Origin: SZUA-448 sp964602475
GTDB taxonomy: Bacteria > Bacillota > Clostridia > Lachnospirales > Lachnospiraceae
DNA: 64,000 nt
NCBI GenBank assembly: GCA_964602475.1
Contig: CAZRRN010000006.1
Coordinates: 11,603-75,602, forward strand
Direction: 5' to 3'
Numbering within the stretch: position 1 is the stretch's first letter; the number at the start of each line of letters is the position of its first letter. Below the pieces are notes generated by a model. The model saw only the letters and a program-made list of their open reading frames with translations, had not been told where the DNA came from and ran no database searches. Position numbers and translations under genes: made by a program. Below, piece by piece: positions 25,062-34,093 of the stretch.

Positions 25062-27338
25062 ATGATTAAAGTTGGAATGTATATCAGTGACAGATATGAG
25101 ATTATTGACAAGGTTGGTTCCGGCGGGATGGCAGATGTCTATAAGGCGAAATGCCATAGACTGAACCGTTATGTCGCAATCAAAATATTAAAACCGGAAT
25201 ATTCCTCCGATAAGAATTTTGTAACGAAATTTCGTGGTGAAGCACAGTCGGCTGCAGGTCTGTCACATCCGAACATTGTAAATGTCTATGATGTCGGTGA
25301 AGACAACGGTCTTTATTACATAGTTATGGAGCTGGTAGAAGGGATTACGCTGAAGCGTTTTATTGAGCGCAAGGGTCATCTGGAGGTTAAGGAAGCAGTC
25401 GGAATCGGTATTCAGATTGCACAGGGAATGGAAGCAGCACATGCCAACCATATTATCCATCGCGATATAAAGCCACAGAATATCATTATTTCCAGAGAAG
25501 GAAAAGTTAAGGTTACCGACTTCGGAATTGCCAAAGCAGCCACTTCAAATACTGTGACACAGAATGCAATCGGTTCGGTACATTACCTGTCTCCGGAGCA
25601 GGCACGCGGAGGCTACAGTGATGAACGCAGCGATATTTATTCGCTGGGTGTTACCTTGTATGAAATGCTGACCGGAAAGGTTCCTTTTGCAGGAGACAAT
25701 ACGGTTTCGGTTGCCCTGCTTCATATTCAGGGGGAAGCGACTCCTGTTCGGGAACTGAATCCGTCTGTACCGGTCAGTCTGGATCGTATTGTACAGAAAT
25801 GTATGCAGAAAAAGCAGGAACGCCGGCACCAGTCTGCATCGGAACTGATTACAGATTTGAAACGCTGCATTACAAATCCGGATGGTGATTTTGTAAAACT
25901 GAATTCCGGAGTTGTTACGGATTCACCGACAATAAAGATGACCGACGGACAGATGAAAGAGATTGAGACTGCTGCAAGAACACCGGTGACTTATTATTCG
26001 AACAGTGATCTGAACAAGGTAAAAAAGATACAAAAAGAAGAAGAGGAAGACATTGACAGTATGGACTCACGGCTGGAGAAAGCGCTGACTGTGGGTACTG
26101 TGATTGCGGTTATTATTGTCGGAATTGTTGTATTATATGTAATTGCCAATTTCTTCGGATTGTTTGACTTTTTGAATCCGAACGGAAATGAGAGTCTTCT
26201 CCCGACTTCAGCACCGGTAGCAACAGATGCTCCGACTCCGACCATCTCGCCGACTCCGACACCGGAGCTTGTCCAGATGCCATATGTTATCGGATTGAAA
26301 GCAGAAGATGCAGTTGATTCATTGACGACAGTTTCCGGTAAGTTTACGATTGTATATGATGAAGACTACTCTGAGGAATATGACGAAGGCTTTATTATCA
26401 AACAATATCCAAACAGCGGTGCAGGTATCAGCAAATCAATGACAATAACTCTTACGGTCAGTACCGGCAAGGAACCGGTAAAGCTTCCGAATGTTTACAA
26501 TTTATCTGTTTCCGAAGCAAAAGAAACCTTAAGCTCAAAAGGATACTCTACAGAAGTAGAATACGAATACAGTACAACGGTAGCGGACGGCAATATTATC
26601 AGGACACTTCCGGAACGCTTTGAAACAGTTGACCAGGGGAGCAGGATTGTTCTTTATGTGAGTCTTGGACCGAGCAATGTTCTTGTACAGGTACCGAATG
26701 TCCTTGGAAAGACGCTGGATGAGGCTACCACTGAATTGACAGCAGGTAAGCTGCTTTGCGGGACAGTCTCCGAAGATTACAGCAGTGAATATGAGAAAGG
26801 GCTTGTATGCCTGCAGAGTGCAGGAAGCGATACACAGGCTACGGAAGGTTCTGCAATTGATCTCACCATCAGTCTTGGAATCAATCCTGATCCCACGCCG
26901 ACTCCGGAGCCGACGCCGACTACTGAACCGGATGATTCCACGACAGAAACAAGTACAGACGGAGTAACGTCAACTCCGGTTCCGGATACAGCAGATCCTA
27001 CCTCTATCCCGGACGAGCCGGAACCAACACCGACACCGGAGGCAGAGACAGGCACTCTGAAATATCGCGGAAGTGTGGCAATTACAGATAGTCCGTTTAC
27101 AGATGATGTTACTGTGGCTGATATTACTTTAGAGTTAATTCAAGGGGACAACGAAGAAATCACGATTTATGACAGATACGAGGTGACATCGGAAATCTTT
27201 GCTACGGAGCTGTCAATGTTTACGTTCAGTTCAGATGATACGAATCTGACGGAAGGAAGTGCACTGGTCAAGATGTATGTTAACCTTGTTCCGGTATCTA
27301 CAACTTATGCGGTATCTCTTGAGGCATTTTACGAATGA
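25062..27338 (+). CDS. prkC: PASTA-domain Ser/Thr kinase PrkC/Stk with extra C-terminal domain
   Basis: The 758-residue membrane kinase senses cell-wall fragments and controls growth and dormancy exit in Firmicutes. The kinase domain (about 11-270) has the glycine loop GSGGMADVYKAK, HRDIKPQN and DFGIAKA. One membrane helix (about 343-365) leads to the outside, where three PASTA repeats start near 403, 472 and 542 (MPYVIGLKAEDA, LPNVYNLSVSEA, VPNVLGKTLDEA). A threonine/proline-rich linker with TPTPEPTPT follows (about 610-665), then a further 90-residue beta-rich domain to the end that is not part of the PASTA fold. Its stop overlaps rsgA by 4 nt. Confidence 0.96.
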   Translation: MIKVGMYISDRYEIIDKVGSGGMADVYKAKCHRLNRYVAIKILKPEYSSDKNFVTKFRGEAQSAAGLSHPNIVNVYDVGEDNGLYYIVMELVEGITLKRFIERKGHLEVKEAVGIGIQIAQGMEAAHANHIIHRDIKPQNIIISREGKVKVTDFGIAKAATSNTVTQNAIGSVHYLSPEQARGGYSDERSDIYSLGVTLYEMLTGKVPFAGDNTVSVALLHIQGEATPVRELNPSVPVSLDRIVQKCMQKKQERRHQSASELITDLKRCITNPDGDFVKLNSGVVTDSPTIKMTDGQMKEIETAARTPVTYYSNSDLNKVKKIQKEEEEDIDSMDSRLEKALTVGTVIAVIIVGIVVLYVIANFFGLFDFLNPNGNESLLPTSAPVATDAPTPTISPTPTPELVQMPYVIGLKAEDAVDSLTTVSGKFTIVYDEDYSEEYDEGFIIKQYPNSGAGISKSMTITLTVSTGKEPVKLPNVYNLSVSEAKETLSSKGYSTEVEYEYSTTVADGNIIRTLPERFETVDQGSRIVLYVSLGPSNVLVQVPNVLGKTLDEATTELTAGKLLCGTVSEDYSSEYEKGLVCLQSAGSDTQATEGSAIDLTISLGINPDPTPTPEPTPTTEPDDSTTETSTDGVTSTPVPDTADPTSIPDEPEPTPTPEAETGTLKYRGSVAITDSPFTDDVTVADITLELIQGDNEEITIYDRYEVTSEIFATELSMFTFSSDDTNLTEGSALVKMYVNLVPVSTTYAVSLEAFYE

Positions 27339-28213
27339 CGGGAAAGATAATCAAAGGAATTGCCGGATTTTATTATGTGTATGTTGAAAATGCCGGAATT
27401 GTTGAGTGTAAAGCAAAGGGTATTTTCAGAAACAAGAAGATAAAGCCCTTGGTTGGTGATGATGTTGAGCTGCTGCTTTTAAGTGAAATGGACAAAACCG
27501 GCAGTATTGTTGATATTCTGCCAAGGAAGAATGAACTGATTCGTCCTGCGGTTGCCAATGTGGATCAGGCAATGGTGATTTTTGCTTCAGCAGAACCGGA
27601 ACCGAACCTGAACCTTCTGGATCGTTTTCTTGTTATGATGACTAAGCAGGGAATTGATACAACAATCTGCTTTAATAAGACGGATTTAACCAAAGATGCA
27701 AGGCTTGAGGAGCTGAAAGAGCATTATTGCGAATGCGGATCAAGTCTGGTATTTGTCAGCGCTGCGCGGCAGGAACGGCTTGAAATGATACGCGAGCTGT
27801 TGAATAAAAAGACAACGGTGCTTGCTGGACCGTCCGGTGTGGGTAAATCAACGATTACAAATCTGATGTCACAGCAGGCAGTTATGCAGACCGGAAGCAT
27901 CAGTGAAAGAATAAAGCGTGGGAAGCAGACAACCAGGCATTCTGAACTTGTTTATCTTGCGCCGCATACATTTCTTATGGATACTCCTGGGTTCAGCTCT
28001 CTGTATATAACTGATATAGAAAAAAATGAGTTAAAGAATTATTTTCTGGAATTTCTACCATATGCGGAAGAATGCCGTTTTGCAGACTGTGTTCATATGG
28101 AGGAAGCAGGATGTGCAGTGAAAGCAGCGGTTTTTGAGAGTAAAATATCCAAAGCACGCTACGAAAATTACCGGCAGATGTATAAGGAGCTTCAAAACCA
28201 GAAAAAATACTGA
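27335..28213 (+). CDS. rsgA: Ribosome small-subunit GTPase RsgA
   Basis: The 292-residue GTPase helps 30S subunit maturation. It has an N-terminal OB-fold, then a circularly permuted G domain: the base-recognition motif NKTD comes before the P-loop GPSGVGKST (about 165-173) and DTPGFS. The C-terminal zinc site CRFADCVHMEEAGC (C-X4-C-X-H-X5-C) is intact. Linked to the kinase gene by an ATGA overlap; the phosphatase-kinase-rsgA-rpe order is common in Firmicutes. Confidence 0.97.
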   Translation: MTGKIIKGIAGFYYVYVENAGIVECKAKGIFRNKKIKPLVGDDVELLLLSEMDKTGSIVDILPRKNELIRPAVANVDQAMVIFASAEPEPNLNLLDRFLVMMTKQGIDTTICFNKTDLTKDARLEELKEHYCECGSSLVFVSAARQERLEMIRELLNKKTTVLAGPSGVGKSTITNLMSQQAVMQTGSISERIKRGKQTTRHSELVYLAPHTFLMDTPGFSSLYITDIEKNELKNYFLEFLPYAEECRFADCVHMEEAGCAVKAAVFESKISKARYENYRQMYKELQNQKKY

Positions 28214-28236
28214 TTTACCATGAAGGAGAAGGAAGT

Positions 28237-28899
28237 ATGTTCAAAATCGCACCCTCCATTCTTGCTGCTGATTTCAACCGGCTTGGAGAACAGATTGCCC
28301 TAGTGGAACAGGCAGGAGCAGATTATCTTCATATTGATGTGATGGATGGCAGCTTTGTTCCGAGTATATCGTTCGGAATTCCGGTCATTGAATCCATCAG
28401 GAAGGAGTCCGGTCTGTTTTTTGACGTACATTTAATGGTTGACGAGCCAATCCGCTATATCGCTGATTATGCAAAAGCAGGAGCCAATCTTATTACAGTG
28501 CATGCTGAGGCCTGTACGCACCTTCATAGAACCGTTATGGCTGTTAAGGAAGTCGGACTTCGTGCCGGAGTTGCGTTAAATCCTTCAACACCGCTGAATG
28601 AACTGGAATATATTTTACCGGAGCTTGATCTGGTGCTTCTGATGTCGGTTAATCCGGGGTTTGGAGGACAGAAATTTATACCGTTAACACTGCAGAAGCT
28701 TTGTAAGCTGCAGAGCATGATCCTGGATCTGGGCAGCAGAGCAGAGGTCGAAGTTGACGGCGGTGTGACTTTAACCAATGTTAACCAGATTCTACTTGCA
28801 GGTGCACAGGTCATTGTATCAGGAAGCTCTGTATTTCACGGTAATATTGTAAAAAATGTATCAGAATTCAAGGAGGTATTTGCACATGCTTCTAAGTGA
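28237..28899 (+). CDS. rpe: Ribulose-phosphate 3-epimerase
   Basis: The 220-residue TIM-barrel enzyme interconverts ribulose-5-phosphate and xylulose-5-phosphate in the pentose phosphate pathway. Signature sequences are IAPSILAADFNRLGEQI, HIDVMDGSFVPSISFG with metal-site residues, HLMV, MSVNPGFGGQKFI and VDGGVT. GAAGGAGAAGGAAGT lies upstream of the ATG. Its 3' end overlaps the PilZ gene start by 14 nt, so these two are on one transcript. Confidence 0.97.
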   Translation: MFKIAPSILAADFNRLGEQIALVEQAGADYLHIDVMDGSFVPSISFGIPVIESIRKESGLFFDVHLMVDEPIRYIADYAKAGANLITVHAEACTHLHRTVMAVKEVGLRAGVALNPSTPLNELEYILPELDLVLLMSVNPGFGGQKFIPLTLQKLCKLQSMILDLGSRAEVEVDGGVTLTNVNQILLAGAQVIVSGSSVFHGNIVKNVSEFKEVFAHASK

Positions 28900-29632
28900 G
28901 GTTCGTCTCGGAAGACCACTCGAAATCTATATCACGCGTGAGGGGTTTCATTACCGTGTGCTGAGCAGAATTGAGTATGCTGAAGATGGCTGCGTATGTG
29001 TAACGTTAATCGCCAGCGGAAAGCGTGTGTTTCAATTCCTTGAAGACGATGTGATTGATATTGTTTATCAGGAACAGGATAAAATGTGGAAATGGTCTGC
29101 AGTACGCGGCGCGGTAGTGAATGTTGAGGGCGAACGTATGCATGGTTTCTTTTCTGATGCACCCGGAGAAAATTATAACCGAAGAAATGCATTTCGTATG
29201 TATCTTGGAAAAGAACTGACGATTCAGTATATGGTACGTGAAAAACAAAAACTCAAAAATATGCAGGAAGAAGAAGCACTGGCCAGCCAGACTGTTTATA
29301 ATTATGATAAGGATGCAGACGGACTCATGGAGGAATGTTTTCGATGGGTGGAATGCAAAGCTTTCCTGCGGGATATCAGTGAAATCGGTGTCGGCATTTA
29401 TTCCAATGAGCGTTTTATGCCGGAGGACGAGATCAGTTTTCAAATCGAATCGGAATTTGGACCGATTGAATGCAGGGCATCTGTTGTACGGATGAAAGAG
29501 CATGTCAGCGGATCGTTTCATAATTACTATGGCTGCCGGTTTATAGAGACAACAAGAAATCTGACAAAATACCTTTATGAACAGCAGCGTCTGCAGCTTC
29601 AGAACGCTAACAGTACGATTCGAAGAAAATAA
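28886..29632 (+). CDS. PilZ-domain (c-di-GMP receptor) protein
   Basis: The 248-residue protein has an N-terminal YcgR-like beta-barrel (about 1-100) and a C-terminal PilZ domain. The c-di-GMP-binding features are visible: the arginine motif RRNAFR (about 101-106) and DISEIG (about 166-171), matching the RXXXR and (D/N)XSXXG consensus. It probably changes motility or envelope behaviour in response to c-di-GMP, but the partner is unknown. Start ATG 28886 is chosen because AAGGAGG lies 9 nt upstream; a longer reading from 28856 lacks such a site. No flagellar gene is nearby, though an isolated cheR occurs at 57847. Confidence 0.88.
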   Translation: MLLSEVRLGRPLEIYITREGFHYRVLSRIEYAEDGCVCVTLIASGKRVFQFLEDDVIDIVYQEQDKMWKWSAVRGAVVNVEGERMHGFFSDAPGENYNRRNAFRMYLGKELTIQYMVREKQKLKNMQEEEALASQTVYNYDKDADGLMEECFRWVECKAFLRDISEIGVGIYSNERFMPEDEISFQIESEFGPIECRASVVRMKEHVSGSFHNYYGCRFIETTRNLTKYLYEQQRLQLQNANSTIRRK

Positions 29633-29700
29633 ATCAAGAAATAATGATGAAAAGGGTGGAAGAAGACAATACTATTTTTCACCTAACATGAAGGAGAAAC

Positions 29701-30795
29701 ATGAAATTAGGAATTGTTGGGATGCCGAATGTCGGCAAAAGCACATTGTTTAATTCATTGACAAAAGCAGGTGCAGAATCTGCAAATTATCCGTTTTGTA
29801 CCATTGATCCAAATGTCGGTGTTGTATCTGTACCGGATTCGAGAATTCAGGTTTTGTCAAAGATGAACCAGTCGGTAAAGGAAGTACCGGCGGTAGTTGA
29901 ATTTGTGGATATTGCCGGATTGGTAAAGGGTGCGTCAAAAGGAGAGGGTCTTGGAAACCAGTTTCTCTCGTATATTCGTGAGGTTGATGCAATTGTACAT
30001 GTAGTTCGCTGCTTTGAAGATACTAATATTATTCATGTAGAAGGAAGTGTGGATCCTCTTCGTGATATCGAGACAATTAATCTGGAACTGATTTTTTCGG
30101 ATCTTGAGCTGATTGACCGTCGCCTTGCAAAAGGAATGAAAGGCATGAAGACAGAGGCAATGCAAAAGGAAAACGCTTTGCTTTCCCGTCTGAAGGAACA
30201 CCTTGAGACCGGAGAACTTGCCGGATCTATGAAAGTCACTGATGAGGAGGACGCAGAGCTGCTTAAGTCACTTCAGTTACTGACAAACAAACCGGTTATT
30301 TTTGCTGCAAATGTCAAAGAGGATGATCTGACAGATGACGGAAATTCAAATGAACATGTTAAGAAGGTTCGTGAGTATGCGAAGGAGCATAATTTTGAAG
30401 TATTTGTCGTCTGTGCACAGATAGAACAGGAAATTTCCGAGCTTGACGAAGAGGAACGGAAAATGTTTCTAGAAGAACTTGGTATTAAAGAATCCGGTCT
30501 TGAAAAGCTGATCCAAGCCAGCTATCATATCCTTGGGTTAATCAGCTACCTTACATCAGGTCCTACTGAAACAAGAGCATGGACAATTGAACGCGGAACC
30601 AAGGCACCGCAGGCTGCCGGAAAAATCCATTCGGATTTCGAACGTGGATTTATACGTGCGGAGGTAATCGGGTATGATAAGCTTGTTGAATGCGGAAGCT
30701 TTACTGCTGCGAAAGAAAAGGGTTTGATTCGCTCCGAAGGGAAAGAATACATCTTTCAGGATGGCGATGTTGTCCTCTTCCGTTTTAACGTCTGA
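29701..30795 (+). CDS. ychF: Redox-regulated ATPase YchF (Obg family)
   Basis: The 364-residue P-loop NTPase is universal and binds ribosomes. G1 is GMPNVGKST (6-14) and G3 is DIAGLVKGAS; the base-specificity motif is NVKE instead of NKXD, the reason this family prefers ATP. A coiled-coil insertion follows G3, and a C-terminal TGS domain holds RAWTIERGTKAPQAAGKIHSDFE and the ending IFQDGDVVLFRFNV. AAGGAGAAAC precedes the ATG. Normal length. Confidence 0.97.
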   Translation: MKLGIVGMPNVGKSTLFNSLTKAGAESANYPFCTIDPNVGVVSVPDSRIQVLSKMNQSVKEVPAVVEFVDIAGLVKGASKGEGLGNQFLSYIREVDAIVHVVRCFEDTNIIHVEGSVDPLRDIETINLELIFSDLELIDRRLAKGMKGMKTEAMQKENALLSRLKEHLETGELAGSMKVTDEEDAELLKSLQLLTNKPVIFAANVKEDDLTDDGNSNEHVKKVREYAKEHNFEVFVVCAQIEQEISELDEEERKMFLEELGIKESGLEKLIQASYHILGLISYLTSGPTETRAWTIERGTKAPQAAGKIHSDFERGFIRAEVIGYDKLVECGSFTAAKEKGLIRSEGKEYIFQDGDVVLFRFNV

Positions 30796-30855
30796 AACGA
30801 ATGACTGGCAGAATATGAGAAGCAGAGCAAAAGTGCAGTGCAGAATCGAGGCAAT

Positions 30856-31794
30856 ATGTCTTTTTACGGAATTACGGATATAATTTTTCCGAATCTTGGT
30901 ATTGAAATCAACAGTTTACCGACAGGAATTAGTGTGTTTGGCTTTCGAATCGCTTTTTATGGCATAACGATTGCAATCGGAATGATGGCTGGATATTTTC
31001 TGGCAGAAAAGCAGGCGAAACTTTATGACCAGAAACCGGAGCATATTATGGACTTCGCCCTGTTTGCAATTATTTTTTCTGTAATCGGCGCGCGTATCTA
31101 TTATGTTGTATTTCACTGGGACAGCTTTCGTGATGAACCGATTCAGATATTTAACATCAGAGCGGGTGGTCTTGCAATTTACGGCGGAGTAATTGCCGCA
31201 ATAATTACCACGGTTATTTTCTGTAAAATTAAAAAAATACATTTCGGAGCATTTGCAGATGTCTGTGTGCCGGGTCTGTTGATTGGACAGATTATCGGAC
31301 GATGGGCAAACTTCTTTAATCGTGAAGCGTTCGGAAAGTATACCGATAATTTGTTCGCGATGCAGATGGATCTGTCGGCGGTCGGTTCGGATTACCGGAT
31401 GAATGAAGCAGCTTTGTCGGCAAAGTATGCGGATAAGCCGGAAACGCTGGCAAATATACTGGAACAGATTAATAATATTAAGATCGTGGAGGGAACATCA
31501 TACATTCAGGCTCACCCGACCTTTTTGTATGAATCTGTATGGAATCTGGGTGTCCTGATTTTTATTCTGATTTATGCAAAGCATAAGAAATTTGGCGGAG
31601 AACTGCTGATGTGGTATTTTATTCTGTATGGTTTAGGACGTTTTTTTATCGAAGGTCTCAGAACGGATCAGCTTTTTCTGTGGAACAGTGATATCCCGAT
31701 ATCGCAACTGGTATCGATTATAATGATTGTCGTAGGTACTGCAGTAATCGGCGCCGCTCATTTTAAGGGAAGAAAAGAAAAACAAAACACATAA
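30856..31794 (+). CDS. lgt: Prolipoprotein diacylglyceryl transferase Lgt
   Basis: This integral-membrane enzyme transfers diacylglycerol from phosphatidylglycerol to the lipobox cysteine of prolipoproteins; the lipoproteins in this window (2545, 3443 and 53036) would be substrates. Motifs: AGGLAIYGG, the signature IGRWANFFNREAFG, and HPTFLYES. Seven hydrophobic stretches are seen. I choose ATG 30856 (GAGG 4 nt upstream), giving 312 residues; the GTG at 30838 is six codons earlier. A region of about 50 residues with the QMDLSAVGSDYRMNE segment forms the periplasmic-side loop. A strong terminator follows. Confidence 0.96.
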   Translation: MSFYGITDIIFPNLGIEINSLPTGISVFGFRIAFYGITIAIGMMAGYFLAEKQAKLYDQKPEHIMDFALFAIIFSVIGARIYYVVFHWDSFRDEPIQIFNIRAGGLAIYGGVIAAIITTVIFCKIKKIHFGAFADVCVPGLLIGQIIGRWANFFNREAFGKYTDNLFAMQMDLSAVGSDYRMNEAALSAKYADKPETLANILEQINNIKIVEGTSYIQAHPTFLYESVWNLGVLIFILIYAKHKKFGGELLMWYFILYGLGRFFIEGLRTDQLFLWNSDIPISQLVSIIMIVVGTAVIGAAHFKGRKEKQNT

Positions 31795-31806
31795 TAACAG
31801 AACAAG

Positions 31807-31850
31807 AAAAAAGCTTCGGAACACAGAATGTTCCGAAGCTTTTTTCTTTT
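31807..31850. terminator. Bidirectional-looking terminator after lgt
   Basis: AAAAAAGCTTCGGAACA and TGTTCCGAAGCTTTTTT form a perfect 17-bp stem around a 5-nt loop, followed by TCTTTT. It separates the preceding operon from the mraZ cluster. Confidence 0.92.
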
Positions 31851-31913
31851 ATTACAAAGAAAACACAAGATGAAGTATAAAAAAATAGCGTAGATACTAG
31901 TTTTGAAAAACAC

Positions 31914-31942
31914 TTGATTTTTTGCTTTGCAGGGGTTAAAAT
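31914..31942 (+). promoter_or_regulatory. Promoter of the mraZ (dcw) operon
   Basis: The -35 TTGATT (31914-31919), a 17-bp spacer and -10 TAAAAT (31937-31942) predict a transcription start at about 31949, immediately before the MraZ boxes. Confidence 0.65.
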
Positions 31943-31950
31943 ATCCTTGT

Positions 31951-31990
31951 AAATGGTGAACAGTGGTGGAAGATGACACGAAGTGGTGAA
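31951..31990 (+). promoter_or_regulatory. MraZ operator: four 10-bp-phased boxes
   Basis: Four consecutive 10-mers are seen: AAATGGTGAA, CAGTGGTGGA, AGATGACACG and AAGTGGTGAA. Three carry the TGGTG core and the third is degenerate. MraZ is known to bind short direct repeats of about one helical turn upstream of its own gene, so this is very likely its autoregulatory operator. Confidence 0.75.
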
Positions 31991-32024
31991 ATTTACTTTA
32001 CTGATATTTGAAAGGAATGGGATT

Positions 32025-32456
32025 ATGTTCAAGGGCAGATACAATCATACACTTGACTCCAAGAACAGAACGATAATTCCTGCCAAGCTTAGAGATGAGC
32101 TTGGTGACACCTTCGTGATTACGGTTGGACTGGAAGGCTGCTTATATATTTACCCGAACAATGAATGGGATGAGTTTGCTGCCAGGCTGAAGGAGCTTCC
32201 CGGTCATAAGGACGCCAGAGACTTAAGAAGAAAGTTTATGTCATACGCGACTGACTGTGAAACGGACAAGCAGGGAAGATTTCTGATTCCGGTGGAACTG
32301 TGTAAGGAAGCAGCATTGGATAAAGAGGTCGTATTTTCCGGTAATATTAACAAAATCGAGCTTTGGAGCAAGGAACGCTGGGAGAACATTGACGGAACCT
32401 TTAATAATATGGATGAAGTAGCTGAAAAAATGGCTGAGTACGGAATCAGCTTTTAA
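32025..32456 (+). CDS. mraZ: Transcriptional regulator MraZ
   Basis: The 143-residue DNA-binding protein, made of two AbrB-like units, controls the division and cell-wall cluster that it heads. The first unit reads FKGRYNHTLDSKNRTIIPAKLRDEL and the second includes CETDKQGRFLIPVELC, with the D(S/T)KXR core twice. I start at ATG 32025 because family members begin at this point and AAGGA lies upstream; the GTG at 31983 would put coding sequence within the operator. The four-box operator lies just upstream, which supports autorepression. Confidence 0.96.
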   Translation: MFKGRYNHTLDSKNRTIIPAKLRDELGDTFVITVGLEGCLYIYPNNEWDEFAARLKELPGHKDARDLRRKFMSYATDCETDKQGRFLIPVELCKEAALDKEVVFSGNINKIELWSKERWENIDGTFNNMDEVAEKMAEYGISF

Positions 32457-32511
32457 GCAGACAACGATGACATTCATTCATGGTTGGGCTTCAAACTGAG
32501 ACGGAGAGAAG

Positions 32512-33456
32512 ATGGACACGAATGATTTCAGACATGTTTCCGTGCTTCTGAAGGAAACAGTTGATAATTTAAGTATCAGACCGGACGGAGTTTACGTCGA
32601 CGGAACCATGGGCGGAGCAGGTCACGGATACGAGATTTGTAAACGACTCCTTGGTCAAGGAAGATATATCGGAATTGACCGGGATGAAGATGCAATTAAA
32701 GCAGGACAGCGGCGGCTGGCAGAATTTGCTGACCGTGCGGTAATCTTAAGAGACAATTATTCCAATATGAAACAGGCTCTTTCTCAGATTGGAGTTGATA
32801 AAGTGAATGGTATTCTCCTTGATTTGGGGGTATCGTCTCACCAGTTAGATGTTGCAGAACGGGGCTTTTCCTATATGGCGGATGCACCGCTTGATATGAG
32901 AATGGACAGGCGTCAGATTAAAACCGCAAGAGATATTGTCAATGAATACACCGAGCGTGAGCTTGCAACCGTAATCAGAGATTATGGCGAGGATCGGTTT
33001 GCACAGAATATTGCTAAACACATTGTTGCGGCAAGAGAAATAAAACCAATTGAAACGACTACGGAATTGAATGAAGTGATACGTGCTGCCATTCCAATGA
33101 AGATTCAGAAGACGCTTGGACACCCTTCAAAGAGAACCTATCAGGCAATTAGAATTGAACTGAATGAAGAGCTGGATGAACTGAAAAAAGCACTTGAGGA
33201 TATGACCGGACTGCTTGTTCCCGGAGGAAGACTATGTATTATTACATTTCATTCTCTGGAAGACAGGATTGTAAAAACAGTATTTCGAAGAGAGGAATCT
33301 CCCTGTATCTGTCCACCGGAATTCCCGGTATGCGTCTGCGGGAGGGCTCCCAGAGCTAAGGTGATTACAAAACGTCCGATTCTTCCTTGCGAAGAGGAAC
33401 AGGAGAAGAACAGCAGAGCCAGAAGTGCAAAGCTTCGGGTCATGGAAAAATTATAA
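32512..33456 (+). CDS. rsmH: 16S rRNA (cytosine-1402-N4)-methyltransferase RsmH
   Basis: The 314-residue SAM-dependent enzyme (formerly MraW) methylates N4 of C1402 in the ribosomal P site. Motifs include HVSVLLKETVDNL at the start, DGTMGGAGH (SAM site), ILLDLGVSSHQLD, GFSYMADAPLDMRMD, and the C-terminal LCIITFHSLEDRIVK. CGGAGAGAAG stands before the ATG. Gene order mraZ-rsmH-ftsL is the normal start of a dcw cluster. Confidence 0.97.
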   Translation: MDTNDFRHVSVLLKETVDNLSIRPDGVYVDGTMGGAGHGYEICKRLLGQGRYIGIDRDEDAIKAGQRRLAEFADRAVILRDNYSNMKQALSQIGVDKVNGILLDLGVSSHQLDVAERGFSYMADAPLDMRMDRRQIKTARDIVNEYTERELATVIRDYGEDRFAQNIAKHIVAAREIKPIETTTELNEVIRAAIPMKIQKTLGHPSKRTYQAIRIELNEELDELKKALEDMTGLLVPGGRLCIITFHSLEDRIVKTVFRREESPCICPPEFPVCVCGRAPRAKVITKRPILPCEEEQEKNSRARSAKLRVMEKL

Positions 33457-33489
33457 ACGTACTGTGGATCGGTACAGATGGGAGTATGC

Positions 33490-34089
33490 ATGGAAGCAGA
33501 CAAAAAATACTACAGACAGACAAATGCAGCATATTGGACTGACGGAAGTTCTGCCCGTGTATTACGCCCAGAAGAAAAAAGACCGATATATACAACAGAA
33601 GATGGGAACGCAGTTCGAAGAAATGAAGAACCGTATGATTTTCCGATACCGGAACAGCAGCCGGTTCAGCGTCCGGAAAGGGCACCCGAAAAAGCTCCGA
33701 GAGAGCATCGGATGCCGAAACCGAGAATCGAACAGAATATTAATTTTTTGTCATTATGTATTTTAGTTGCTGCGATTGGTCTGACCCTGTATACCTGTAT
33801 TTCATATCTTAAGGTACAGTCGGATACGGTTGTCATCACGAAGAATATACGTCAGCTGGAACAGCAACTGACTAATCTTCAAAACATGAATGAAGCAGCC
33901 TACAATGAAGTACTGAGTCAGGTTAATCTTGATGAGGTTTACCAGATAGCGGTTAGGGATCTTGGAATGGTATTTCCGAACAATAATACAACATATTATT
34001 ATAAAAGTGGTTATGAAGGCTATGTAAGACAATTTGATGAAATACCTGAATCGGAAAAAATGAATCTTCTGAAACAACTGCTCAAATGA
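33490..34089 (+). CDS. ftsL: FtsL-like division protein
   Basis: This is a bitopic membrane protein of 199 residues from ATG 33490 (GGGAG 5 nt upstream); an ATG four codons earlier has a poorer site. Residues 1-82 form a long charged, proline-rich cytoplasmic part, then comes one membrane helix (LCILVAAIGLTLYTCISYL) and a coiled-coil-like region with heptad leucines (IRQLEQQLTNLQNMNEAAYNE), then a short outer tail. Sequence similarity to FtsL is low everywhere in the family; the call rests on position between rsmH and the PBP, size and topology. The N-terminal part is longer than in textbook FtsL. Confidence 0.8.
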   Translation: MEADKKYYRQTNAAYWTDGSSARVLRPEEKRPIYTTEDGNAVRRNEEPYDFPIPEQQPVQRPERAPEKAPREHRMPKPRIEQNINFLSLCILVAAIGLTLYTCISYLKVQSDTVVITKNIRQLEQQLTNLQNMNEAAYNEVLSQVNLDEVYQIAVRDLGMVFPNNNTTYYYKSGYEGYVRQFDEIPESEKMNLLKQLLK

Positions 34090-34093
34090 GAAA

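Noticed and set aside
29006..29521. Minus-strand ORF of 171 codons opposite the PilZ gene
   Set aside because: The PilZ frame has intact motifs and a strong ribosome site; the opposite frame has none.
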